From: Piromyces finnis
Lineage: Eukaryota; Neocallimastigomycota; Neocallimastigomycetes; Neocallimastigales; Neocallimastigaceae
Length of the DNA stretch: 64,000 nt
Assembly: GCA_002104945.1 (NCBI GenBank)
Contig: MCFH01000043.1
Coordinates: forward strand, 414,763 to 478,762
Direction of reading: 5' to 3'
In this document: positions 53,017 to 64,000 of the stretch, piece by piece
How the letters are laid out: every line of letters begins with the position of its first letter
Position numbering within the stretch: position 1 is the first letter of the stretch
Made by a program: the position numbers and the translations under genes
Notes under the pieces: model-generated
Told to the model about the DNA's origin: nothing
Seen by the model: the letters and a program-made list of their open reading frames with translations, nothing else
Database searches by the model: none

Positions 53017-53450
53017 GGGAATAGGATAACTTTTTTTTTTCTGTTAATAATGATTGTAAATATATATATATATTTTTTTTATTATCGTGTACACTTTTAC
53101 TCGATTAACACACTTTTTTTTTTTTTTTCATTTCAATAGAATTGTTCAAGAATTTCTTTTTACTGCATCAAAATTAAAAATATGTACTAAAAAAAATTTT
53201 TTTTTTTTCTTTTTAAAAATATATAATAAATTTAAAATTAAAACATAGCTCTAAAGAATATATAATTATTATACGTATTATTATTTTTATTCTTTGTAAT
53301 AGCTTAAACTATTACAATATTTATTATTATTATTACTTTTATTATTATTTATAGATAACAATATAATATAATATAACATATATACATTATTAATTTTTTT
53401 TTTTTTTTTTGTTATTGTTGTTTTTAATCTTTTTTTTTTTATCCCCAATT
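51163..53450. other. Intergenic A/T-rich DNA
   Basis: Between the start of the BCAS3 gene and the end of the LRR membrane gene. It includes an ATC array (about 52574-52597), an ATT array (about 52957-53013) and T runs. No gene was recognised. Confidence 0.65.
52957..53013. repeat. ATT microsatellite, about 19 units
   Basis: Perfect ATT run in non-coding DNA downstream of the LRR membrane-protein gene. Confidence 0.97.
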
Positions 53451-54644
53451 CTAATTCACAAACTTATTAAAATTCTTTTGATCAAAAACATAATCTTCAT
53501 CTACTTCAACATAACGTCTGTGATAATCATCAGAATCCTTTAATTCAATAAATTCACCCAATTCAGAATCATCAATTAATAAAGCTTGATCGCTTAATTT
53601 TTGTTTTGGTTTTCCTGTACGCTTATTTGATGAGCGTTTCTTAACAATAAATATTATTAAAATAAGAGCAGCAATAGCACCTCCTATGATAATAAAAAGA
53701 TTATTATAATTAAAAGTACAAATTGGAGTATTTCCTACGCCACAAACAGCATCTTCCTTAATACATAGGTTTGTTTCTTTATAACTACAAAGCTTTAAAG
53801 ATTTTGGCATATCTGGAACACTTCCCTTTAAATCATTAAAACTTAAATATCTTTTTTTTTTTAAAAAAAGGTTTTTATTGTCATAATATAGATATGAAGA
53901 ATTAATATTATTGATTAATAATATTATGTATTAAATTTTAAGTTCTTAAATACTATGATATATATATAATTTGTTTTTATTTTTTAATAAAAACTTACAA
54001 AATTTCTAATTGATTTAAAGAAGTAAATGAATTCGGTAAGGAACCCTTTAATTTATTATTATTTAAATGTCTTTTAATATATATATAATAATTATCATGA
54101 ATAATATTAAAAAATTTTATTGTTATTATCGCTTTAAAAGTAATGATAAATAAAAAAAAAAAAAAGTTCAAACTATTATTTAACTTGAAAATACTTACAT
54201 TTCTGTAATATTACTTAATTCACGAATACTTTTTGGAATTGTTCCTGATAATTTATTTAAACTTAAATCTCTGTTTTTTTTTTTTTTTTTTTACCAATTA
54301 TTATATTTATTATTAATAAAAAAAAAGGGTTAGTTATAAATTTCTTTCTTTAAAATTAAAAACTAATAACGAAAATAATAATGGAATAGGTATTGACTTA
54401 CAAAATATTCAAATTTGGAGTGGAGGAAAAGAAATCAGTGATATCACCAAATATTAAATTATATCTTATTGAACTTTGTATTGAAATAAAATATTAAAAT
54501 TTAATTAATAATCATTATATATATAAAAAAAATTTTTTAACACTTATATTTAATTATCAACTTACAATACTTCTAATTTTGTTAATTTCTTTATACTTTC
54601 TGGTAGAGTACCTCCAATTTCATTATTACTGATATCACTATTTA

Positions 54645-54687
<43 letters not shown>

Positions 54688-55642
54688 TGTTTGTTATATA
54701 TTGATTATTGATTGTTAGTTATATTTTGTGGTTAATTTCATTTAAAAAAAAAAAAAATACTATTTTTTAAAAGGTAATAGTTACAAAATTCTCAAGTTTG
54801 TCATATCACCGATAAAGAATGGAAAATCACCAGATAACGAATTAGTACTAAGATCTCTAATTTATTAATAAAGTAAATGGCACATATTGTTAATATATAT
54901 ATTTTTGTTGTTTTTGTTTTATTTTCAATATATTAGGTTTAAATGTATTTTTATTGACATTTACAAATGTTCAAGATGAGTTAAACGTTTTAAATCCTCA
55001 GGTATACTTCCTGATAATTTATTGCTACGTAAATCTCTATATATAATTTGGAATTAAAAGCCAAATGTTAAAAAAAAGATATATTTTTTATTTTATATAT
55101 ATATGTATGTGGGTGGGTATATATTGTCTACTAACAATTTTTCAAGCATTGTGAAATTTCCAAAACTTTTTGAAATATTTCCATTCAAATAGTTATAACC
55201 CAAATTTCTACAGATATAAAGTAGGTATAAATTTTATTTAACAAGTGTTTATAAGTAAAAAAAAAAAAAAATGAGTTTAAAATTTCTATTATCTATAAAT
55301 ATCTATAATAGTATATAGTGAATGTATATATATGAAAAATGTTTCATTTTATTACATTTCAGTTATATATGTTGTACCATCAATATTTTTACATATGAAT
55401 TTATCATCGTCACAACAATCCATAGTATGATCTGTGAATATGATATCCTTTTCACTATATTCATTTAGTATAAGTTTTAAATTATCACAATCTGTAAATA
55501 TTGTGGTATTGGTGTTGGTATTCGATGATGGGGTAGTAGTTGATGGAGTTTCGGTTGGTGCTGTATTTTGTGGATTGGCTGTTGTTGTATTAACAAACAC
55601 TCCAGAAATTAATAAAAATAAATTCTTGAAGTTTAATTTCAT
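53451..55642 (-). CDS. Secreted/plasma-membrane LRR protein with plant-type repeats
   Basis: Nine exons: 55356-55642, then seven 72 bp exons (55136-55207, 54965-55036, 54785-54856, 54566-54637, 54402-54473, 54199-54270, 53999-54070), then 53451-53850; 396 aa. A signal peptide (1 to about 22) precedes a Thr/Pro/Asn-rich stretch and a short Cys-bearing cap (MDCCDDDKFICK). About eight LRRs of 24 residues follow, for example LDLRSNKLSGSIPEDL and LDLSLNKLSGTIPKSI; these carry the LSGxIPxx mark of the plant-specific LRR class. A C-terminal cap with four Cys leads to a membrane helix (about 315-333, FIIIGGAIAALILIIFIV), then a basic stop-transfer KKRSSNKR and an acidic tail of about 60 residues. There is no kinase domain. 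Likely a cell-surface recognition or adhesion protein; ligand unknown. Each 72 bp exon is one repeat with phase-2 borders. Confidence 0.9.
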
Positions 55643-58600
55643 TTTTGTTAAATATGACTTTTTATATAGATATTATTTTTATAATATATATTGATGTTAT
55701 AATATATATTGTTATATATTGTTATACTATTTTTTTCTTTAAAAAATATTATTTTCTTTTTATTATTACTTAATATTATTTTTTTTTTTTTTTTTTTTTT
55801 TTGTAAAAAATTATTAACAAACAAAATAGGTTTTATTTATTTGTTATTGTTGTTGTAGTTGTTGTTTACAATTAAAAAAAAAAATATAAAGTAATGTTTA
55901 AAAAATATATATATCTAAGTTGTTGTTATTATTGTTGTTTTTTAACTATATATTTTATTTTATTATTATTTTTATTTTTTAATTTCTTATTTTGTTTTTC
56001 GATATTTTATTTTTGTTTAAAAGATATGCATTGTTTAAGGATAGTATTTTGAAATTCTTTTTTTAGTTTTTAAATTGGTTAAAAAAAAGAAAATAGAGAT
56101 TATTAATAATTTATATATAAAATTTTGTTATTCTTTTTTTTTATTTTGTTTTATTTTCCTTCTTCTTTTTTTTTTAATATTATTTCGAGAATTTGGATTG
56201 TTTATTAAGATATTTCTTAATTCTATTCAATCTTGATAATAAAATAAAAAAAGTAAAAAGAAATTTGAATTTATATACAATATTCTCTTTTTTTTTTTTT
56301 TCTTTTCTAAATAAAAAAAAAAATGAAAAATTAAAAAAATTTTTTTTATATTAAATTTTAAAACAAATAGTATTAAAATTTAATTTAAATGTATTATACC
56401 TATATTATTGGAATTTTATTATAATCTTGAGGCATAGTATTAGTTTAAATAATGGTAAAAAAAAAAAAAAAAGAGATATTTATGTAAAGTTATTTAGACC
56501 CACTTTTTAAAAAAAGATAAATTCATAGGGAAGAAGAAGAAAAAAAGATTTTTATTTGAGTCAATTAATATTAAATAATATAAAAAATATCATATTCCCT
56601 CTACATTAAACTTTTTTATTTTTTTAATAAAAATAAAGTTTACTTTAAAAAAGAATGTCACCAATTATTATAATTATGTGTATAAATATATAAAAATCGA
56701 ATCTGTCATTCACTGTCACTTTTTTCTATGAATTAAAAGTTTATTTAGAATTATAAAATAAATAAAATATATACAAATTAGTAAGAATAGGTAGGAGGGA
56801 AAAAATAGAAAGAATAAATAATTCTTTTTTTTTTTTACTTTAATTAATGATAGAGCTTATAATATAATCCTAATCTCTAATTTTGAAATTAAAAGGATGA
56901 GTATTGTTGTTAATGAGTAAATTAAAATAAAATAGTTATTGTTATTATTGTTATCCTGATTTAATGATATTAATTTAAAAAAAGAAATTAGTTTACATTT
57001 TACAAAATAGTAACACGCTTTAATCAATATACTATACTAAATATTAATCAAATTTATGAATATATAAATATATAATTGATAACTAATTGTCAAAAAAAAA
57101 AAAAAAAAGTGCATATAGTTTCAAAACTTTATAAAGTTTAATATTACAAATATAAAAGGGGGACCTGATCCAGTTAGAAATAGTCCTCTAATAATTTATT
57201 TAATGACTCGTTCTTGAGCTAAAACTTTATAATTTTTTTTAAAAATAAATCATAATGTATGATGAACAATAATATACCTTGCCTTTTTTTTTTTCATTAA
57301 ATAAACCTTTTTCCAAAAAAAAAAAAAATAATAATAATAAGTAATTAATTAAAAAAAATGAAAATCCAAGATAGTTATAAAGAATTGATAAAATGAATAA
57401 AAAAAAAAACATTTTAAAAACACTTTTATGGTAAAAAAAGATAAAAAGACATATTCGTTTAAACAATCCAACCATTCAGTAAATATGATTTCAAATAACC
57501 ATAATTTAAAAAAAAAAAATAATAATATTTCAAACAAACATATAATATAAATATAAATAAGAAAATAAAAAGAAAAAAAAAATAAAGCAATAGTTTAATA
57601 TTTGTAAAAGAAAGAAAAAAAAAAGTAAATCAAGTGAATTTAATTTATATTTTGTATTGAAAATTGATCTATAATAATAAATTATTATTGAATGTTGATA
57701 ACCATTTTTTGGTTTTGGTTTTGGTTTTATTTTTTTATACTTTATTTTTATTATTTTTTATATAGATTTTATATTTTTATCAAAAAAAAAAGTTTATAGT
57801 AATAAATAGTATAAATACTAAATAAATTAGTTTTAATTTTTTTCTTTTTTTATGTTGTTTTGTTTTTTGTTTTTGTTTTTGTTTTTTTCTGTTTTTGTTA
57901 ATAAAAAGATATTGTATAAAACATCTGTCTTTAAATAATATAAATAAAAAAATAATGAAAAAAAAATATTTTTAAGATAGAAATAGTCAAAACCTATCAT
58001 ATTTCCTTATTTATTTTTGAATTTCTTTTTATTTTTTAACTGTAAAAAAAAATAATAGAAAAAATATATATCTTTTTTTTTTTTTTTTTTTTTAATAAAT
58101 AATAGTTGATTGTTTTTCATTATTATTATATTTTGATTTTATATATTTTTCTGATGATATCGTTGATTTTATTTTTGTTTTTAAATATATAAATATATAT
58201 ATATTTTTCTCTATTTTATATAAACTTTATGTCATTTGTGTTGTTGTTTAGTTTATTTTATTGTTAATATTAATTGTTGTTATAATAGTTTATTTTTTTT
58301 TCTTTTGCAACATCAAAATTGTCAATTTAATTAAAAAACAAAACTTTTTTTAAGTTAAACAAAAATATTGATGATTTACTTTTTTTTTTTTTTTTTTACA
58401 AATTTTTATAAACTATTTTTTTTTTCTTTATTATTAAAAAAACATAAATATGGCATTTTCTTCCTTATATATATATAATAAAAAAGAAATGTTTTATGTT
58501 TTTATTTTTTTTTCTTTTTTTTTTTATTCTTCTGTTGTTGTTTAATTTTATTTATATTTTTTTATTTGTTTGTTTGTTTGTTTGTTTGTTTTTTTTTTTT

Positions 58601-59796
58601 TTATTCTTTTTTAATATTTAATATTTTTTATAAATATATTAGATATTAGTTTAGAAAAATCTTATAAAAAAAAAACTTTATTAATTAGTTTCCTTTTTAA
58701 ATTAAATTATATTATAATAATAATTATATAGTAATTTTTTTAAAAAAAAATATAAATTCATATATCCAAAAAAAAAGAATTTTTTTCGGTTTTTTTTTAT
58801 CTTTTTTTTTTTTTGTATACTTTTAATTTGATGAATTTAATGGATTGTTGTGCTATATGTGCTTTTTTTCAAAATATTTTCTTCTTTTTTTTTTTTTTTT
58901 GACTTTTGCGGTATTTTATTTCTTTTTTCTTTGGTTACTATTTTTATTTAATTTCTTTTTTTTTAAAAAAAAATGATCCTTTTATCAAGTGCTAAGATGT
59001 CTTTTTATAAAACAAATAAATAAAAATGGTAATATAGAATAAATTGTCAAAAAAAAAATAATTTTTTTTTTGATTCATGAATAATTTATGGATATTATTT
59101 TCGGGGTCAGAGTTCAAAAAAAATTATTGGAATAATAGATTATTTTTAAAAACGAATAAAATAGATAAAGAAAACGGATAATAAAAGTGCTTAGTTTTTA
59201 CTAGTCCATCTTCTTTTTCTATTTTATTTAAATAATATAATATGAATTATAAATATTAGGTATAGAAATGACTTTAATTAATTTACAATTACTATTATTA
59301 TTATTCATTATTCATTATTATTCAAAAATGTAAACATAAATAATATATATAATAGTTTTTTTTTTGTAGTTGTTTGTTGTTTGTTGTTGGTGAGATAATA
59401 ATAAAGGATAATGGTATTATATATATATATAATAAATAGTGATGGTAATAATAAAATAATAATAATAATATATAAATAAAAATACTTCATTAATAATTTT
59501 TTTTTTTTTTTTTTTTTTTTTGACTTTTGTTTTGTTTTTTTCTTTTTCCCTTTTCTTTATCAAATATGAATATTTTTTATTTTGCTTTGCTTTTACTATA
59601 AAAAGGAATAATACATTGGTATTTCTTTTGGATAGGCATTTTCCATTTTTTCACTTTATTTTTCTTTTCATATTTTGAATAAAGAATATTTTTTTCCCTT
59701 TAATCCATCTTTAATGAATAGATTTAAAAAAAAATGATTATTAATTAATAGAGTATCTTTTTTTTTCTGCCATTTTTTACATTAGACTAATTCAAA
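55643..59796. other. 4 kb intergenic region, strongly T-rich on plus strand
   Basis: Upstream of the LRR membrane gene and downstream of the kinase gene. Long T runs, a TTTGG-type array near 57711-57728, a TTTG array at about 58563-58590 and many GTT/TGTT strings. The T over A excess is marked from about 57.7 to 59.5 kb. Short open frames are low-complexity and rejected. No gene was recognised. Confidence 0.65.
58563..58590 (+). repeat. TTTG tetranucleotide array, about 6 units
   Basis: TTTGTTTGTTTGTTTG pattern followed by a T run, in non-coding DNA. Confidence 0.92.
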
Positions 59797-61314
59797 TTAA
59801 TTTGGAATTAAAAATTTCAAAAATCTAGGATTTGAATGTTGTTGTTGTTGAGGTGAAGTTGATGTTGGTCTTTGACCTTCACCTTTAACATTTTTTTTTG
59901 AGGAATCTTCATTTAAAAATTTTGTAAGTTGAGCGGTTGCTGGAATCTTTACATCACCATTAACTGGTTTATGATTCACATCATGATTTTGATTAATTAA
60001 AAGGGCTTTTGTACAATTTTTATGTTCCATTGGAGATGAAGATGGAATAATACTTGGAGAAGACATCATCTTTTTGTTGTAAGGAGAGACACAGCCATTT
60101 GAATAAATTGGAGAGTAGGGTGGGGTTAAGATGGCATTTTGAGAGGATGGGGAGGAAAGAACGGCTTGTTGACGATTATCATAGTATTTATTATTATTAC
60201 CACCTTGACTATAGACATTAGCATTCATTTCATTTCCATAACTACCTAATGGGTTATTGTTACTTCCATAAATGGTGGATTCAGAATTAACTGATTCTTC
60301 AGCTAATTTTGGTAATTCCCAATCGTATGGAACATCATAGGGTTTACCAGAAATTCTAAATAAATCATCTATCATTCCTTCTAAAAGATCGTAATCTGGT
60401 TCATCTTCAAATTTTAAGGTCTTTAAATATTGAAGCATATCATTGAATGGAGTTGGTAAATTAGCGACTAAATAAGAATTAGTCATTTGTCTCTTATAAA
60501 TAGCAACTTGTTCTTTTTCTCTACCTTTCCATGGAAGATCTCCAGTCATAAATTCTACTAAAACATAAAATAATGACCATAAATCATCAACCCTTCCAAG
60601 ATCTTTACCATCATGAGCGTTAATAGAAGCATAGGCAGCAGTGCCTCTAAAACCAACAGATCTTCTAGCTTCTTTAATTTCTCCACTAGAAGAAATGTAT
60701 GGACGACAAAGTCCAAAGTCAATGATATAACATCTGGCACGGCCATTATATGAATTAGTAGTATCAATACAGAAGTTACCTGGTTTAATATCACGATGGA
60801 TGACACCACCAATGGTATGACAATCCTTAATGGCATTCAACATTTGTTTGCCAAGTAAGGCGGTAGTGGCTAATGAGAACTTTTTACATTTTCTACGAAG
60901 TTTTGATAAACTTGGACCTAAAAGCTGCATTACCATATAATCATAGGTTGTAGATGAAGTAGAAGATTGAATAGTAATTCTACCACAAGCTTCAAAACGA
61001 CATACATAGTTGCTATTTTGCATTTTACGTAAAACACTAATTTCCATAGCTAATAAAGCTCTCTTACGTCTATTTTTCATAAGTGGACCTTCTACTTTAA
61101 TTGCTACAGTGCTATTAGTTTCCATATCATATGCAGAAAAGAGTTCACCAAAAGCACCCTTACCTATACTATCTAACTATAAAAAGTTTAATTTATTATT
61201 GGATTAATTTACCACTATTCCATTCCTTTTTTTTGTTTAATTACTAAATTTTTATAATAATATGGATATACTTACAATCTTCCAACGCTTTTTAATAACA
61301 ATTGATCTCAACAT
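59797..61314 (-). CDS. CK1-family kinase, tau-tubulin-kinase-like
   Basis: Two exons, 61276-61314 and 59797-61176, joined in phase 0; 472 aa. Kinase domain about 11-290: KRWKILDSIGKGAFGELFSA (P-loop G18-x-G20-x-x-G23), VAIKVE with catalytic Lys40, HRDIKPGNFCID with catalytic Asp142, and DFGLCRPY with metal-binding Asp166. The activation region RRSVGFRGTAAYASINAHDG and DLWSLFYVLVEFMTGDLPW are the CK1/TTBK pattern rather than classic CK1, which has SLF-x-GTARYAS. TTBKs phosphorylate microtubule-associated proteins and act at cilia in animals. The C-terminal 180 residues are Ser/Asn/Pro-rich without a known domain. All catalytic residues are present, so it should be active. The start is fixed by a short first exon ending at the family's RWK-I. 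Confidence 0.93.
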
Positions 61315-64000
61315 TGTTAATAATTATAAATATGTCTTTAAAAAAAGAAGTGAGTTTGATTTTTTTAAAAAAAAATTATAGTGTATTTAAATATTCTATA
61401 TATATAATATAATATATATTAAAATAAATGATTAATACATATATTAATTTTTCAATAAGTTCTTAAAACCTTCAAGTTTTACTATGAATAATCAAACTTT
61501 TTTTTTTTAAAAATAATTAACTTTTACTAATAAAATACTATCAAGTAATATTTATTAAAATTAGTTAATAAATATTATTAATAAATATTTTACTTTTTTT
61601 TTCTTTTATAAATAAAATAAACTAGTTTTCAAAAATAAATGTCATTATTTAATATCATATATAGATATATATAACACAAACGCAAATGATTTATGTTTAT
61701 ATAATTTTCCCTTTTTTTTCTTACTATGATATCTTTTATTTCTTTATTTTATTTATAATATATTTTGAGTGTTTTTTTTTTATAATTATTTTTAAAATGT
61801 TGACATATAAAAATTGGAATATTGAGTCATTTAAAAAAAAAAGGTCAAAATTTTCTATTATTGTTGTTATAGAAAGTGATATTAAAAAAAAAATAAATAG
61901 TTGATATGCTTTGAATATTATAATATATTTATTTCAGGACATTCCTTTTTATTAATAATTTTTTTTTTTTTTTTTTTTGGTTTTCCTAAACTATTGCTAT
62001 TTTTTCTTACTATACTTTTTTTTTTTTCTTAAAGAAAAATAATTTTTTATTGTTTATATATTCATTGCTGCGTTAAAGCAACAACAAAAAGTCTACTTTA
62101 TCTTATTATATTCTTAATATATTGTGGAATATTAATTTTTAATTTATTTATATATTATAAATTATAAATTAATTAATTTTTTTAATATATTTCTATTGTT
62201 TTTTTTTTTTTTTTTTTTAATCTTTCTTTTAAATGATTGTTCCTATACAAAGTTTTTATCGTTTTTTTTTTCAAATCGTACGAATGTTATATATGTTTTA
62301 TTCTATTATTTTATATATTTTCTATACATTATAATATATTATGCATTTTACTTTAATTAATGCTTTCTTTTTATTTTTTTTAATTATTAAAATTCCAAAA
62401 TGGTTAGTATTATTTTCATCATTTTCAATTTTTTAATAAAGATATATTTAGTATTATTAATGTTTTTTTTTAATATATTAATTTTTATTATTAAAACTTA
62501 TTAAAACTTTAATTTATATTAAAATTTTGGTCTATTTTTTTTTTTAATTTAATTTAGCTTTTATATTTTTTAATTTCTAAAAAACTTATTCTGGTTTATC
62601 ACCAACTACATCCATACAACCTATTCCTCTTTATATATAATTATTTTAAATATTGACTATACAACTGTTATTTTCTAAAAGAAATTTCCATACTTATGAT
62701 AATCAACTATATTTTATTTCAATGACCGTTTTGTTAAATTCTATTATAAAAAAAAAGGGTATATAGGATATCATCCAAAGATGTAACTATGATGATGATT
62801 CATTTTTTTGAAACTATCTATCTTTTAATTCTATAGAATTATATTATTGATGAAGCATTTTTCTTTTTCTTTTCTTATAAAAAATATACTATATAATGAA
62901 GGATTTTCTTTACATATATTATAATGATATCTTTCAATTCAATAATTGGAACATTTATTTTTTTTTCTTTTAACAAAAATTTAAATAAAAAAAAAACTAG
63001 ATATTTATGTATAATATAGGGTATAATAGTATTACCTTTTTAATTTTTAAAAAAGAAATATTTGATGAATTTGAATTTTTAGAGTAAGGTGAAAATTTTA
63101 TAATACAATTATTTAATAAATAATAACCTAGTGTTTAAAAAATAAAAAAGTTTATATGGTTAATGATATTAAATATTAAGGATAGAGTTAATTTATCTAC
63201 AATAATTTTATAAAACTATAGGCTTCTTACTTTTTTTTTCTCTTTTAGTTTAGAAAAAAAAACTATACAAAAAGATAGAATAAATATTATGTAAAAGAAT
63301 AGTTTTAGTTACTGATATTTATTGATGTATTTCTTTAATACTTTTAAATATTATTTGCATTATACAACTATATCAATATATATAAGTTGTATGATAACTC
63401 TTTAAAATTTTGGTAGTAAAAAGTATTATTATAAACTTCTAATATGAAATTTAAATTGTTTTTTTTTTATTATTAAGTTGGTTATAATGTTTATTGGTAT
63501 GTTATTTGTTTTAAATAAAGAATTTCAAGTTATTCGTTTTTTAAAATAGTATTTCAAAAATTGTTGTTTTTGTTGTTGTTGTTGTTGTTGTTGTTGGTAG
63601 TGATTTTTTTTTATTGTTACTACTTTTAAATATATTATATTTATTTACAAAATTGGTATATTTTTTAAAACTAAAAAAAAGACTAAAACTCAAAATTTTA
63701 TTGTATATTAAGTAATCTTTATTTTATATTTAGTGTAATGTTGTATTATATTGTATAGTATGTATTATAATACAAATAAGTATTATTTGTAATAACGTCG
63801 TAATGTTTTTAAAAAAAAATATAAAAAAGAAAAGATTTTCTATTGTATTTTTTTTTCCTTATTATATACAAAATTGAAAAATAAAAATAAAATAAAAAAT
63901 CTATCTTTTTTTTATTTTTTTTTTATTTCTCTATTATTTTAAATATATTGTATTATAAAATATATTTTATAATATTTTATTCTTTCTTCATAAAAAACGT
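61315..64000. other. Intergenic A/T-rich DNA to right edge
   Basis: Upstream of the kinase gene. No coding exon could be defended. Contents are A/T runs, a GTT array near 63561-63596 and TATA-like strings. A gene could begin beyond the right edge. Confidence 0.6.
63561..63596 (+). repeat. GTT trinucleotide array
   Basis: About eleven GTT-type units (with one TTT interruption) in non-coding DNA near the right edge. Confidence 0.92.

Noticed and set aside
55434-55694. Plus-strand Val-rich open frame
   Set aside because: Complement of the Thr-rich first exon of the LRR membrane protein.
57239-57537. Phe/Leu-rich minus-strand open frames
   Set aside because: Products of T/A homopolymers in non-coding DNA.
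61686-61904. 72-codon Phe/Ile/Tyr-rich open frame
   Set aside because: Composition equals the A/T background; no recognisable domain or codon structure.

Overview
The window looks like nuclear DNA of an anaerobic gut fungus (Neocallimastigomycota). Four things suggest this: intergenic DNA that is almost pure A/T with long poly-A/T and AAT tracts; short GT-AG introns (about 70-270 nt); Asn- and Ser-rich proteins; and two secreted plant-cell-wall hydrolases carrying the Cys-rich, CBM10-type fungal dockerins of anaerobic-fungus cellulosomes. I found thirteen protein genes. Most are spliced, and I rebuilt the exons by hand by following reading frame and intron phase. No rRNA, tRNA, CRISPR array or intact transposon was seen.

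Layout. 1-6.1 kb: a GH45 endoglucanase (minus, cut by the left edge) and an intronless GH11 xylanase (plus), divergently arranged around a 3.8 kb A/T spacer. 7.0-23.6 kb: four minus-strand genes in a row. These are a soluble leucine-rich-repeat protein, a triple-doublecortin protein, the spindle checkpoint protein MAD1, and a protein resembling Spo11/topoisomerase VI subunit A that has lost its catalytic residues. 23.6-30.9 kb: a gene desert with a 268 bp AAT microsatellite and short tandem repeats. 30.9-44.2 kb: four plus-strand genes, namely a homeobox transcription factor, an F-box-like protein, the DNA primase large subunit PRI2, and a DnaJ/TMEM185-like membrane fusion. 45.4-61.3 kb: three minus-strand genes, namely a BCAS3-type WD40 protein, a plant-type LRR membrane protein, and a CK1/tau-tubulin-kinase-like kinase. 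61.3-64.0 kb: no gene seen.

The genes do not form one pathway. The first two serve extracellular fibre degradation. Doublecortin and the TTBK-like kinase suggest microtubule and flagellar biology of a zoosporic fungus; MAD1 and PRI2 are core cell-cycle genes; BCAS3 suggests autophagy. The best follow-ups are the apparently inactive Spo11-like protein, the two LRR genes built of one-repeat-per-exon units with phase-2 introns, the DnaJ-TMEM185 fusion, the triple doublecortin protein, and a splice donor buried in a run of AGT codons. Exon coordinates are predictions from sequence alone.
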